Assembly (NCBI GenBank): GCA_003661105.1
Contig: QMVM01000012.1
Coordinates: 1-17,715 of the forward strand
DNA: 17,715 nt
Reading direction: 5' to 3'
Source of the DNA: Methanosarcinales archaeon
Lineage (GTDB): Archaea; Halobacteriota; Methanosarcinia; Methanosarcinales; Methanogasteraceae
Position 1 is the first letter of the stretch, and every line of letters begins with the position of its first letter. Of the stretch, positions 1-7,274 are shown in pieces. The translations under genes and the position numbers were made by a program. The notes under the pieces were generated by a model. It was given only the letters and a program-made list of their open reading frames with translations. It did not search any database and was not told the DNA's origin.

Positions 1-431
1 AATATATGTTTTCTCTACCGATTCCATAAACTCATTATAGATCATGGTTTTCCCTCTGGGGAACACAAGTTTCATTGCCGCGGATATGCCCTGGTATGCC
101 ACGTTATAAAACCGCAATTGCTGATAAAATGCATTTATAACACCAAAAAAACTATTTTTCAGTGCTTCTCAGAAACTACGGTCTTCTTCGAGAGGTTCAT
201 CGCAACAGGGACAGAGATGCCGCCCCATATTGATGCTACCATATACTTTTTACAGTACGTGTTGTAGCTGTTTCGGTTCATCAGCACACCACATTCCGGA
301 CACAAAGGTGGAACAACTCTGCGAAAAACCCCATCTGCAGTGCGCTCAAGGCCATTCAATAACTCCTCAAAACTAAAACTGAGTGAGCTCATATACCGAA
401 GGTTCGATACAGTATAATCCAAAGCGATCAT
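1..431 (-). pseudogene. Decayed transposase, N-terminal part, cut by window edge
   Basis: Read from the ATG at 431 on the minus strand, the frame encodes an N-terminal region with a CPECG zinc-knuckle half and a GYNTY-like segment (here SYNTY). Around 210-220 the reading frame shifts. The next frame supplies the missing second half (HLCPCCDEPLEEDRSF), then an in-frame TGA where a Trp codon would fit. It then runs open to base 1 as a segment containing LRFYNVAYQGISAAMKLVF. Two half zinc ribbons in adjacent frames make decay far more likely than a genuine 90-residue protein. The CxxC-CxxC ribbon followed by such a segment resembles transposases of archaeal insertion sequences, as I recall them; the IS family is not assigned. 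The catalytic region lies outside the window. A TATA-like AT-rich stretch (447-454) sits just upstream of the start. Confidence 0.6.
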
Positions 432-585
432 TTACTATCACTACGGATATATTTACTCGTAATAGTTAAAAAGTTTCTGATAGGGATTATTCTATGCTAT
501 CACTAGAAAATTGGACAGTGCCAATTTTCGGCTCTTTGGTAGTCCGCGTAAATATTGGGGATGTACCACATACCAGAGACTCGAG
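432..585. other. Gap between guaA and the transposase remnant
   Basis: No coding frame is supported here. It holds the inverted repeat at 506-529 and two copies of the 9-base word ctatcacta (435-443 and 497-505) that bracket the promoter side of the transposase remnant. The copies could be chance or traces of an element end. No clear terminal inverted repeat could be matched because the other end of the element is outside the window. Confidence 0.4.
506..529. terminator. guaA: Perfect 9-bp inverted repeat downstream of guaA
   Basis: GAAAATTGG and CCAATTTTC form a perfect 9-bp stem around a 6-base loop, about 57 bases past the guaA stop codon in the direction of guaA transcription. It is AT-rich and has no strong U-tract after it, so it is not a classical intrinsic terminator. 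It could limit read-through into the transposase remnant or be part of the insertion element. Function is inferred from position only. Confidence 0.3.
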
Positions 586-2118
586 TCAACACGGCTCGAT
601 CGTGGACGGCGGCTTGGACGAGATCGCATAAGCAACCCAGGTCACGCCACTGATCTCGTTTGTGATCCTGCTGCCGATTTTTTCCAGCAGGTCGTATGGA
701 AGCCTGACAAAGTCAGCGGTCATCGCTTCGACTGATTCCACCGCCCTTATGGTCACGATATGCCCGAGCGACCGCTCATCCCCGAGAACACCCGTTGCGA
801 GATCGTCTCCGACCATCGCAAACGCCTGCCATGTTTTATCATAGAGTCCCCAATTTTTCAGTTCTTCTTCGACGATCGCTCCCCCGTCGCGGCAGATTCT
901 GAGTTTATCAGGCGTAACCTCTCCGACGATCCTTGCTGCAAGACCCGGACCCGGGAACGGGTGGCGTTTGACGATGCTTGCGGGCAGTTCGAGTTTCTTT
1001 GCGACAGAACGTACCTCGTCCTTGTAGAGGTCACGTATCGGTTCGATCAACCGCAGCAACATCTCCTCAGGCAGCGCTCCGACATTGTGGTGTGATTTGA
1101 TGCGCGATGCAAGATCAGAGGTTGCTGCGCTCTCAACCCGGTCAGGATAGATCGTGCCCTGCGCAAGAAAATCAACATCCCCGATCCGCGCAGCAGCCTC
1201 ATCAAAGACACGGATAAACTCATCCCCGATCACCTTTCGTTTCTCCTCGGGATCACTGATCCCGCGCAGTCTCTCCAGAAACCTGTCCTCTGCATTAACA
1301 ACCTCAAGATTGATCTTGAAATTATCTTTGAATGTACATACGATCTCTTCAGTCTCATTCTTCCGCATGAGACCATTGTCAACATAGATGCAGGTCAGTT
1401 CGTCCCCGATTGCGCGGTGGAGCAGGACAGCAACGGTTGCAGAGTCAATTCCGCCGCTCAATCCAAGAATCACCCTGCCGCGTCCTACTGTCGCTTTGAT
1501 CTCGTCGATCGCACTGTTGATGAATGATTCCGAACTCCAGTCGGGATCGCATCCGCATATCGAAAAGAGGAAGTTTTTAAGCATCTTCTCGCCATCAATG
1601 GTGTGCACAACCTCGGGATGGAACTGGATACCATAAATACGCTTCTTTCTGAATGCTGCAACTGGAGATCCTGCTGTGTGCGCGATGATATCAACATCCG
1701 CGGGTAGGCTTCCGATCAGATCCCCGTGCGACATCCAGACAGTCGTTTTTCCCAGGATTCCGTCGAAGAGATCCGATCCGTCATCCACATAGAGTTTGGT
1801 CTTCCCGTATTCCCGCATACCTGTGTGTTTGACATCCCCGCCCATAGTGCGTGCGATCAGTTGGGCTCCATAGCAGATTCCAAGTATGGGGATTCCGAGA
1901 TCGAATATTTCAGGGTAGCATACCGGTGCATTGTCTGCATACACACTGGACGGACCTCCTGACAGGATGATCGCGCTTGGATTCATATCCCGGATCGCTT
2001 CTGGCGTGGTGGTGTGCGGGATCAGCTCGGCGTATACCTCGAGATTCCTGCACCGCCGCACGATCAGGTGGCTATACTGCCCGCCAAAATCCATGACTGC
2101 TACGAGTTGCTTCTCCAT
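586..2118 (-). CDS. guaA: GMP synthase (glutamine-hydrolysing), fused single-chain form
   Basis: Converts XMP, ATP and glutamine to GMP, the last step of guanine nucleotide synthesis in the cytosol. The 510 residues cover the complete bacterial-type architecture. The N-terminal class I glutamine amidotransferase has nucleophile Cys82 in GICYGAQ and His167/Glu169 in QFHPE. The ATP-pyrophosphatase domain has the PP-loop LSGGIDS at 220-226. The C-terminal dimerisation domain has the HPFPGPGLAAR block and ends in SKPPSTIE. The last two residues are Pro-Cys, where many homologues end Trp-Glu. Many euryarchaea encode the two halves as separate genes, so the fusion is notable. A GAGAGGT stretch lies 8 bases upstream of the ATG. 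Divergent from hisH, sharing a 78-base intergenic region. Confidence 0.97.
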   Translation of the reverse strand: MEKQLVAVMDFGGQYSHLIVRRCRNLEVYAELIPHTTTPEAIRDMNPSAIILSGGPSSVYADNAPVCYPEIFDLGIPILGICYGAQLIARTMGGDVKHTGMREYGKTKLYVDDGSDLFDGILGKTTVWMSHGDLIGSLPADVDIIAHTAGSPVAAFRKKRIYGIQFHPEVVHTIDGEKMLKNFLFSICGCDPDWSSESFINSAIDEIKATVGRGRVILGLSGGIDSATVAVLLHRAIGDELTCIYVDNGLMRKNETEEIVCTFKDNFKINLEVVNAEDRFLERLRGISDPEEKRKVIGDEFIRVFDEAAARIGDVDFLAQGTIYPDRVESAATSDLASRIKSHHNVGALPEEMLLRLIEPIRDLYKDEVRSVAKKLELPASIVKRHPFPGPGLAARIVGEVTPDKLRICRDGGAIVEEELKNWGLYDKTWQAFAMVGDDLATGVLGDERSLGHIVTIRAVESVEAMTADFVRLPYDLLEKIGSRITNEISGVTWVAYAISSKPPSTIEPC

Positions 2119-2144
2119 GTCAAGACCTCTCTGTTACGCCTCAA

Positions 2145-2150
2145 TTATAA
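2145..2150. promoter_or_regulatory. Palindromic TATA element shared by divergent guaA and hisH
   Basis: TTATAA lies in the 78-base gap between the two starts and reads the same on both strands. For guaA it is about 27 bases upstream of the ATG at 2118, consistent with a nearly leaderless transcript. For hisH it is about 47 bases upstream of the chosen ATG, giving a leader of roughly 20-25 bases. Placement only; no experimental start is known. Confidence 0.4.
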
Positions 2151-2196
2151 GATCGATTGTTTAATGAATGATTCACACTATGACTCAAATACAGAC

Positions 2197-2811
2197 ATGA
2201 TCGCAATAATCGACTATGGTATGGGAAATCTCCGTAGCATCCACAATGCGCTTGATAAGGTGGGTGGAAATCCGGTTATCGTATCGGACAACAACGCTCT
2301 TTTGAAAGCAGACGCAGACGCTGTTGTTATCCCTGGAGTTGGGTCATTTGGCGACGCGATGCGCAACTTAATCCCGTTTTCAGATAGATTATTCGATTTG
2401 GCAGATTCTGGCACACCTCTCCTGGGAATCTGCATCGGGATGCAGGTATTGTTCGATAGGAGTGAGGAGAGTGACGCTGCCGGGTTCGGGATTCTTGCAG
2501 GGGATGTTACCCGCCTTCCGGACGGAGTTAAAATCCCACAGATGGGCTGGAACGAGCTTACGATACACCGGAACAACCGGGACTCGGATATGCTTGCAGG
2601 GATCAATGATGGTGATTTCTTCTATTTTGTGCATTCATATTACTGCGTTCCAGAAGACAAGCGTGTTATCGCCGCAACGACTGATTACGGCGTGGATATG
2701 GCGGCGGTTGTTGAGAAAGATAATATCCATGCGGTTCAGTTCCATCCGGAGAAATCAAGCAAGAAAGGACTTCTTATTCTGAAGAACTTCGTGGAGATGA
2801 TTAAATGTTAG
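2197..2811 (+). CDS. hisH: Imidazole glycerol phosphate synthase, glutaminase subunit
   Basis: Hydrolyses glutamine and feeds ammonia to HisF in histidine synthesis. The 204 residues begin IAIIDYGMGNLRS, the standard HisH N-terminus, which is why the ATG at 2197 is chosen. The frame is open further upstream into guaA's antisense, and an alternative in-frame ATG lies at 2164, but neither adds conserved sequence. Catalytic residues are visible: Cys79 in LGICIGMQ, His183 and Glu185 in QFHPEKS. PGVGSFGDAM (46-55) and the C-terminal KNF are also typical. The final codons overlap the hisF start by 7 bases, so the subunits are probably translated together. No clear Shine-Dalgarno precedes the ATG. 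The adjacent guaA carries the same amidotransferase fold. Confidence 0.95.
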   Translation: MIAIIDYGMGNLRSIHNALDKVGGNPVIVSDNNALLKADADAVVIPGVGSFGDAMRNLIPFSDRLFDLADSGTPLLGICIGMQVLFDRSEESDAAGFGILAGDVTRLPDGVKIPQMGWNELTIHRNNRDSDMLAGINDGDFFYFVHSYYCVPEDKRVIAATTDYGVDMAAVVEKDNIHAVQFHPEKSSKKGLLILKNFVEMIKC

Positions 2812-3617
2812 CAAAGCGAATCATTCCGTGCCTTGACTGCGATCTCGGAGTTGCGCATGGCAGGGTTGTAAAAGGAGTCCGGTTCAAGCAGATCAGGTAC
2901 GCAGGCATCCCATGGGAGCTTGCCGAAGAATATGACCGCCAGGGTGCGGATGAACTGATCTTTCTTGACATCACTGCATCACACGAGAGGCGGGAGACGA
3001 TGGCAAAGGTCATCGAAAAAACCTCTGAGAACGTTTTCATGCCGCTTACGGTCGGCGGCGGCATCAGGGAGCTTGCAGATGCAAGAACTGCATTTAACTC
3101 AGGAGCGGACAAGGTCTCGGTCAACACCGCGGCACTCAAGAACCCGGATCTCATAAACGACATCGCGAAGTACTTCGGGAACCAGGCGTGTGTCCTTGCA
3201 ATCGATGCCAAGCGAAGGTACGGGCGCGAGCACGGCAGGGGGATAGTGGACACGCCTGATGGTGAATGCTGGTTTGAGTGCTCGTTTTATGGCGGAAGGG
3301 AGTTTACAGGAATCGATGCGGTCCAGTGGGCGATAGAGGCGGAAGAGCGGGGTGCCGGAGATATAATGCTCACGAGTATGGACAGGGACGGGACAAAGGA
3401 CGGATTCGACATCGAACTGACGAAGGCTATCAGTGACAGCGTGAACATCCCGGTGATCGCATCAGGCGGCTGCGGGAATCCCGAACACATCCTTGAGGTA
3501 CTCCGGGATACGAATGCGTCGGCAGCCCTTGCCGCGAGTATCTTTCACTTCGGAGAGTACACGGTTGGCGAGGTGAAGGAGTGTCTGCGGGATGGTGGAG
3601 TGCATGTCAGGATGTAG
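2805..3617 (+). CDS. hisF: Imidazole glycerol phosphate synthase, cyclase subunit
   Basis: Uses ammonia from HisH and PRFAR to make imidazole glycerol phosphate and AICAR, linking histidine and purine metabolism. The 270 residues form a (beta/alpha)8 barrel. It starts LAKRIIPCLD with catalytic Asp11, and the second catalytic Asp is Asp134 in VLAIDAK. The phosphate-binding loops PLTVGGGI (80-87) and IASGGCGN are present. It is longer than the roughly 253 residues of bacterial HisF, mainly through extra residues after Asp134 (about 137-160), as in other archaeal HisF. It overlaps hisH by 7 bases. No other his genes follow; the operon ends here. Confidence 0.96.
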   Translation: MLAKRIIPCLDCDLGVAHGRVVKGVRFKQIRYAGIPWELAEEYDRQGADELIFLDITASHERRETMAKVIEKTSENVFMPLTVGGGIRELADARTAFNSGADKVSVNTAALKNPDLINDIAKYFGNQACVLAIDAKRRYGREHGRGIVDTPDGECWFECSFYGGREFTGIDAVQWAIEAEERGAGDIMLTSMDRDGTKDGFDIELTKAISDSVNIPVIASGGCGNPEHILEVLRDTNASAALAASIFHFGEYTVGEVKECLRDGGVHVRM

Positions 3618-3942
3618 CATCGCGGGGATAACGGCGGCAGGAGGGTGAATACCTCTGGGGCAAGGGCGGGAAGTTCAGGCATATTGCGCCTGATGTCACT
3701 CACTGAAGAAGCGGCGAAAGTATAGGGCTCGCTTATGTGCTGGATGCGTACCGGGACGTGGCAGAAGCTATGATGAACGGGTGAATTTGGGTTGTTGAAT
3801 TAAGACTCTACGGTGGTAGGTGGTCGCGGGGCCGGGTTATTTTTCATCAGCTGGAACCTGCGCGGAAAATTGTGAATACGGGAACTCTGTTACCCATAAA
3901 ACTAAATAATATGGGAAACAAGATTCTCATACAGGTGCAATT
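3618..3942. other. 325-base gap between hisF and the ATPase gene
   Basis: The first half (about 3632-3784) contains a possible gene remnant, listed separately. The second half becomes AT-rich near 3895 and carries the candidate promoter of the ATPase gene: TAAATAAT at 3903-3910, then AGGTG at 3933-3937 five bases before the ATG. No RNA gene was recognised. Confidence 0.5.
3632..3784 (+). pseudogene. Possible remnant of an unrecognised gene
   Basis: One reading frame between the stop at 3629 and the TGA at 3782-3784 gives protein-like sequence interrupted by a single TGA (3704-3706). It includes GKFRHIAPDVTH before the stop and GLAYVLDAYRDVAEAMMNG after it. The balanced composition on both sides of the stop suggests a decayed C-terminal fragment. 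I do not recognise the family. No start codon context or ribosome site is evident. Confidence 0.25.
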
Positions 3943-5187
3943 ATGGTGAATATACTGAAGTACAATCTCCACTGGAAAGAAAATTTCAGGTACCACTATG
4001 AGATAAAGCGGGATTTGTTCCACGAAATCTCTCCTTATGTGGATGCAAGGCAGATTATAGGGGTGGTTGGTCTGAGAAGAACCGGAAAGACTGTGTTATT
4101 AAAACAGTTCATCGATCACCTGCTAACAGAGGGAGAGCGAAGAGACCGAATACTTTACTTTTCCTTTGACGAGGACACTGTTTCCATAGAGGATGTTATT
4201 GCGGAGTTTCAGGCGAGGATGGGTGTGGAGATCGCTGATGCCGGCAGGGTTTACCTATTTCTTGATGAGATCCAGAAGCTTGCTGGCTGGCAGAATCAGA
4301 TAAAATACTACTACGATACTTATCCGAATCTGAAGTTCTTCGTTTCCGGATCATCATCGCTATTCTTAAGAAGAGGTGCAGAAGAGTCACTTGCTGGCAG
4401 GATTTTTCTTTTTAAACTGCCTGTGCTCAGTTTCGCTGAATTTCTCCGGCTGAAAGGAGAAGAAGATATGGTCCGGAAGCCAGAAGTCTTCAAGGAATCC
4501 CTGAAGGATCAGGTGCTTCAATACGTCAGAAGACAGCTTCCTGAGCTTGTTACTGCCGACGAACCGTTCATTGGCATGTATATGGGGTCGATCATCGATA
4601 AGATCGTCTACGAGGATCTGCCAGGAAGATTCCCGATAAAATACGGGGGCGCCCTTAAACGGATACTTGGAATCGTGGCATCACACCCGGGCATCATCAC
4701 CGATTACGCAGCTCTCGCAAATGATCTGGGGATAAGCAGAAAAACACTATCGGGATACATCTACTATCTGGAGTGTGGATTTCTGATACAGAAGTGCTAC
4801 AACTTCTCAAGGAACCGTCTGACAAGTGAGAAGAAGATGAAGCGGCTGTACCTCTCAAGCACCACGCTGTTATTCCAGTTGTGTGAAGACCCTGACACCG
4901 GCAGGGCGGTTGAGAACCTTATAATAAATTCATCTCATGCACGATTTTTCTGGAGAAAAGGCGCATCAGAGGTGGATTGTGTCCTTTCTGAGGGGGACTC
5001 CATTATACCCATCGAATCCAAATATAAAGACGGCATCCGAAAAAATGAGATAAAAGGACTCTTGAAATTTCTAAGGGAGTTCTCTCTTGATGCGGGCTGT
5101 GTTGTAACAAAGGATACGGCGGCAGAAGAGGAGATCGACGGTAAGCGGATAACGTTTATACCACTGTGGAACTGGCTCTTGCACTGA
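3943..5187 (+). CDS. AAA-family ATPase with C-terminal DUF4143 domain
   Basis: A 414-residue protein of the AAA_14 + DUF4143 class common in archaea. The Walker A motif is GLRRTGKT (43-50), Walker B is VYLFLDEIQ with Asp108/Glu109, a sensor-like FVSGSSS follows (133-139), and AGR at 151-153 gives a candidate arginine finger. A winged-helix-like segment follows near 255-290 (LANDLGISRKTLSGYIYYLE). The C-terminal part has a nuclease-like pattern with Glu343/Asp345 (SEVDCV) and Glu358-x-Lys360 (IPIESK), reminiscent of the PD-(D/E)XK fold described for this class. Physiological roles are poorly known; mobile or defence-linked functions have been suggested, and nothing here settles it. The start is fixed by AGGTG at 3933-3937. 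Transcribed toward pelA. Confidence 0.85.
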   Translation: MVNILKYNLHWKENFRYHYEIKRDLFHEISPYVDARQIIGVVGLRRTGKTVLLKQFIDHLLTEGERRDRILYFSFDEDTVSIEDVIAEFQARMGVEIADAGRVYLFLDEIQKLAGWQNQIKYYYDTYPNLKFFVSGSSSLFLRRGAEESLAGRIFLFKLPVLSFAEFLRLKGEEDMVRKPEVFKESLKDQVLQYVRRQLPELVTADEPFIGMYMGSIIDKIVYEDLPGRFPIKYGGALKRILGIVASHPGIITDYAALANDLGISRKTLSGYIYYLECGFLIQKCYNFSRNRLTSEKKMKRLYLSSTTLLFQLCEDPDTGRAVENLIINSSHARFFWRKGASEVDCVLSEGDSIIPIESKYKDGIRKNEIKGLLKFLREFSLDAGCVVTKDTAAEEEIDGKRITFIPLWNWLLH

Positions 5188-5280
5188 CCCCGAAAGCTCG
5201 TGTATGCCCCTGCTCATCCGCCCCCTCCGTACACGCTTCGATGGTGCTGACGGCGGGATCGCACGCTTGCAACCTGCACC

Positions 5281-6447
5281 CTACTCGATCTTAAACCTGA
5301 GGAGCGCAGCCATCCCGCCAAGCGCATCGAGCCTGTTCCCCGGCTCAAACTCTGAACTCAAGACGACGACCTTTCCTTGCATCTGCTCGACCCGCCGTAT
5401 GAGATCATCGGCATCGATGTTGGATTTCGCTCCTGGCTCCTTCTCACGCCCTCCCCCAGTTCCGCCTTCCGTCCCGGCTCCCATCTCATCTCCCGCCCCT
5501 GCCCGGGTCACTGCTCCTTGCACCGTCCCGGCTCCTGCCTCCCGGAAGTTTCGCAGCGTCTCATCAACGATCAGCAGCGTCTCGATCGCACCAAGTTCGA
5601 GCGCAGCCATAACCTCAGAAGTCCCGTAAGCGCACACACCATCAGTGGCGATCTCGCGCATCAGCGCATCCATCATCTCAGTTTCCCGCCCGATCCTCGA
5701 TTCCTGTACGATCCTGTCAACCGCACCCCGCCGCAGGACCTCGATAAACCCTGGCATTCCTGTCGTCACGGTATCCTCAAGTACAGCGCGTGCCGCGATA
5801 TCTGGATTTGAGGAGCGCAGATACTTCATAAAATCTTCTTTTATGAATCCGGGTCCTGCGATGATGATTGAGTGATCTTCGCCGCCTGCAACAGATTTGC
5901 TGAGCGCATCCGCTGCCGACGCAAAGAACTCGTGCGTGAAATCGCCGCCCTGTTTCCCGGATGGCTTGGTGACCTGCGATACCCGATCCACGCCGAACTG
6001 ACAGACACGCCCGATCTCTGCTTCTCCAGACTCAACTGTGATGATCGTCACGCGTGGGCGATTGGAGGTGGCTTTCGCATCCTCGATCCGTTCGAGCTGA
6101 TCCGGCTTCCAGTGCTTTGTGATGCCGACCATCGAGCCAAGCTCGACGTTGATGGTGTGATACTCGCCAGTATCGACCCCGCTCCTGATGACGCCGCGTA
6201 CACGCAGCCGATTAGAGAACCTGTGAAACTCCATCCCGGAAACCTCGATCGTGAGGTGAACCGACTTCTTTTCAGCCGCTTCCGGGCGTATCTTGTCAGT
6301 TGCCCCCTCCACCCGCCGTTTCGTAAACGCTGATATGAGATCTCTATTCTCGATTATGTATTTCAGGTGCCAGAGATCATCAAGCGTCTCAGGAACAAGT
6401 TCGATCGTGCCCTCGCGTCTCTTCAGTTTCTGCCGTCTGATCTTCAT
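5281..6447 (-). CDS. pelA: Pelota (Dom34) mRNA surveillance / ribosome rescue factor
   Basis: Archaeal Pelota binds the A site of stalled ribosomes and, with ABCE1 and an aEF1A partner, promotes subunit splitting. The 388 residues begin MKIRRQKLKRREGTIELVPET, the Sm-like N-terminal domain typical of the family. The central eRF1_2-like domain (about 130-250) contains IIIAGPGFIKEDF and lacks the GGQ of release factors. The C-terminal L7Ae-like domain ends SSEFEPGNRLDALGGMAALLRF. The start at 6447 is chosen because the conserved sequence begins there; the frame extends 36 codons upstream without family features. Residues about 302-344 are a Gly/Ala/Glu-rich insertion that makes the protein longer than the usual 340-360. 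No strong ribosome-binding site is seen. Confidence 0.95.
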   Translation of the reverse strand: MKIRRQKLKRREGTIELVPETLDDLWHLKYIIENRDLISAFTKRRVEGATDKIRPEAAEKKSVHLTIEVSGMEFHRFSNRLRVRGVIRSGVDTGEYHTINVELGSMVGITKHWKPDQLERIEDAKATSNRPRVTIITVESGEAEIGRVCQFGVDRVSQVTKPSGKQGGDFTHEFFASAADALSKSVAGGEDHSIIIAGPGFIKEDFMKYLRSSNPDIAARAVLEDTVTTGMPGFIEVLRRGAVDRIVQESRIGRETEMMDALMREIATDGVCAYGTSEVMAALELGAIETLLIVDETLRNFREAGAGTVQGAVTRAGAGDEMGAGTEGGTGGGREKEPGAKSNIDADDLIRRVEQMQGKVVVLSSEFEPGNRLDALGGMAALLRFKIE

Positions 6448-6721
6448 CGTTGCTAATAGTATTTGCTCTTCTATTACAACTCTTTTCCCTGGCCTGCGGC
6501 TTTGGGACACTATTACTCGACCGACCCACTCGCAACCACGCCGTGAGCTTACCACTTACTCACTCGATGTCACAGAACACTTTGACAAATATGCTCAGCC
6601 ACAAATATGCTAAGTCGAGCATTGCCTTCGCTAATAGACACTACAAAAGCAGTGGTTAAGTCAATCACAGGATAAGCGTATGTACTGCTATGTTTATATA
6701 TTTATTGGTCAATCTCATTTT
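6448..6721. other. Gap upstream of pelA
   Basis: No supported gene. It holds two copies of the 11-base word acaaatatgct (6585-6595 and 6601-6611), 16 bases apart, and on the plus strand a strong TATA box TTTATATA at 6693-6700 placed for an ATG at 6722. The pelA promoter was not clearly identified. Confidence 0.45.
6693..6700 (+). promoter_or_regulatory. TATA box for a leaderless start at 6722
   Basis: TTTATATA begins 29 bases before the ATG at 6722 (MPSKQRGEEL), the spacing expected for an archaeal promoter that starts transcription at or next to the start codon. This supports 6722 as the original start of the remnant that follows, even though the frame breaks 10 codons later. Confidence 0.5.
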
Positions 6722-7043
6722 ATGCCCTCCAAACAGCGCGGCGAGGAACTATAGAAAGATCCTAAAGAGTGTTCGGGATGGGACATTCGAATACGATAGT
6801 GAAGAACCGGTAACAACCGACTGGGCACAATATTACCAGGCACATATCTACGAGATGATCTACTATCCGGATAACATAAGGGATCTCGTCGATGGGGTGG
6901 ATGAATGGATAAAAAAGAGAACGTACCACAGAAAACGGGGATCCTGCTCGGAAACAGTTAATTCGATGGTTAAATGCTGGTTTGGCGCAGATCTGCAGGT
7001 TCATGAACTTTGTCCCAGAGCCGTTCCTCAGAAAACTTTTTAA
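6722..7043 (+). pseudogene. Transposase remnant with frameshift and probable internal deletion
   Basis: From the ATG at 6722 the frame reads MPSKQRGEEL and stops at a TAG. One frame over, the sequence continues without a break as YRKILKSVRDGTFEYDSEE, followed by DWAQYYQAHIYEMIYYPDNI, and runs to a TAA at 7041-7043. A 1-base insertion or 2-base loss near 6750 explains the switch. The later segment KRGSCSETVNSMVKCWFG resembles the region around the catalytic Glu near the C-terminus of DDE transposases (E-x-x-NS-x-x-K-x-x-FG). It follows only about 70 residues after the N-terminus, so the middle appears deleted. The tail after WFGADLQ looks out of frame. The family call is by memory of such motifs and could be wrong; a small intact hypothetical gene starting at 6690 is the alternative. 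Confidence 0.45.
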
Positions 7044-7066
7044 CCGCTGTAAGCCTCATCTTTCTG

Positions 7067-7237
7067 ATGCGAAACAATTTCGGCATACAACTTGGTGACA
7101 TCATCCGGATCGTATTCGCTGTAATTATAGTTATGCTGGTCTATAGCTTCCTGCGATTCCTCTTCAGCATCGCACAGACAATAATTGTTGTGATATTAAT
7201 ATATATTGCCTACAAAATTATTAAAGCGATTCTGTGA
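7067..7237 (+). CDS. Small two-helix membrane protein upstream of pspA
   Basis: A 56-residue protein starting MRNNFGIQLGDIIRIV. Two hydrophobic stretches (about 12-33 and 34-54) are separated by a short region around FLRFLFS, with basic residues near the end (YKIIKAIL), so it should sit in the cytoplasmic membrane as a hairpin. The frame is open upstream to 7010, but a TATA-like TTTTTAA at 7037-7043 lies about 27 bases before the ATG at 7067, fitting a leaderless start there. The pspA start is 37 bases downstream. By analogy with other Psp loci, where PspA is recruited by small membrane partners, it may be the membrane anchor or sensor for PspA. That role is inferred from position only. Confidence 0.6.
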   Translation: MRNNFGIQLGDIIRIVFAVIIVMLVYSFLRFLFSIAQTIIVVILIYIAYKIIKAIL

Positions 7238-7244
7238 CGACATC

Positions 7245-7251
7245 TTTATAT
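7245..7251 (+). promoter_or_regulatory. pspA: TATA box of pspA
   Basis: TTTATAT ends 24 bases before the pspA ATG at 7275. This predicts a transcript starting at or beside the start codon, so pspA and pspAA can be expressed apart from the small membrane-protein gene. No ribosome-binding site lies between, which fits a leaderless message. Confidence 0.5.
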
Positions 7252-7274
7252 GATCCGATCCCTGTTATGGGATT

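Noticed and set aside
2014..2196. Longer hisH starting at 2014
   Set aside because: The extension overlaps guaA antisense, and the conserved HisH N-terminus begins exactly at the ATG at 2197.
3704..3706. In-frame TGA as a selenocysteine codon
   Set aside because: No SECIS-like structure or recognised selenoprotein family was seen, and the fragment has no start or ribosome-binding site.
5204..5629. Plus-strand frame over the pelA 3' half as a gene
   Set aside because: It is antisense to the Gly/Ala-rich part of pelA. Its Pro/Ser/Ala-rich product is what GC-rich antisense gives, with no independent motifs.
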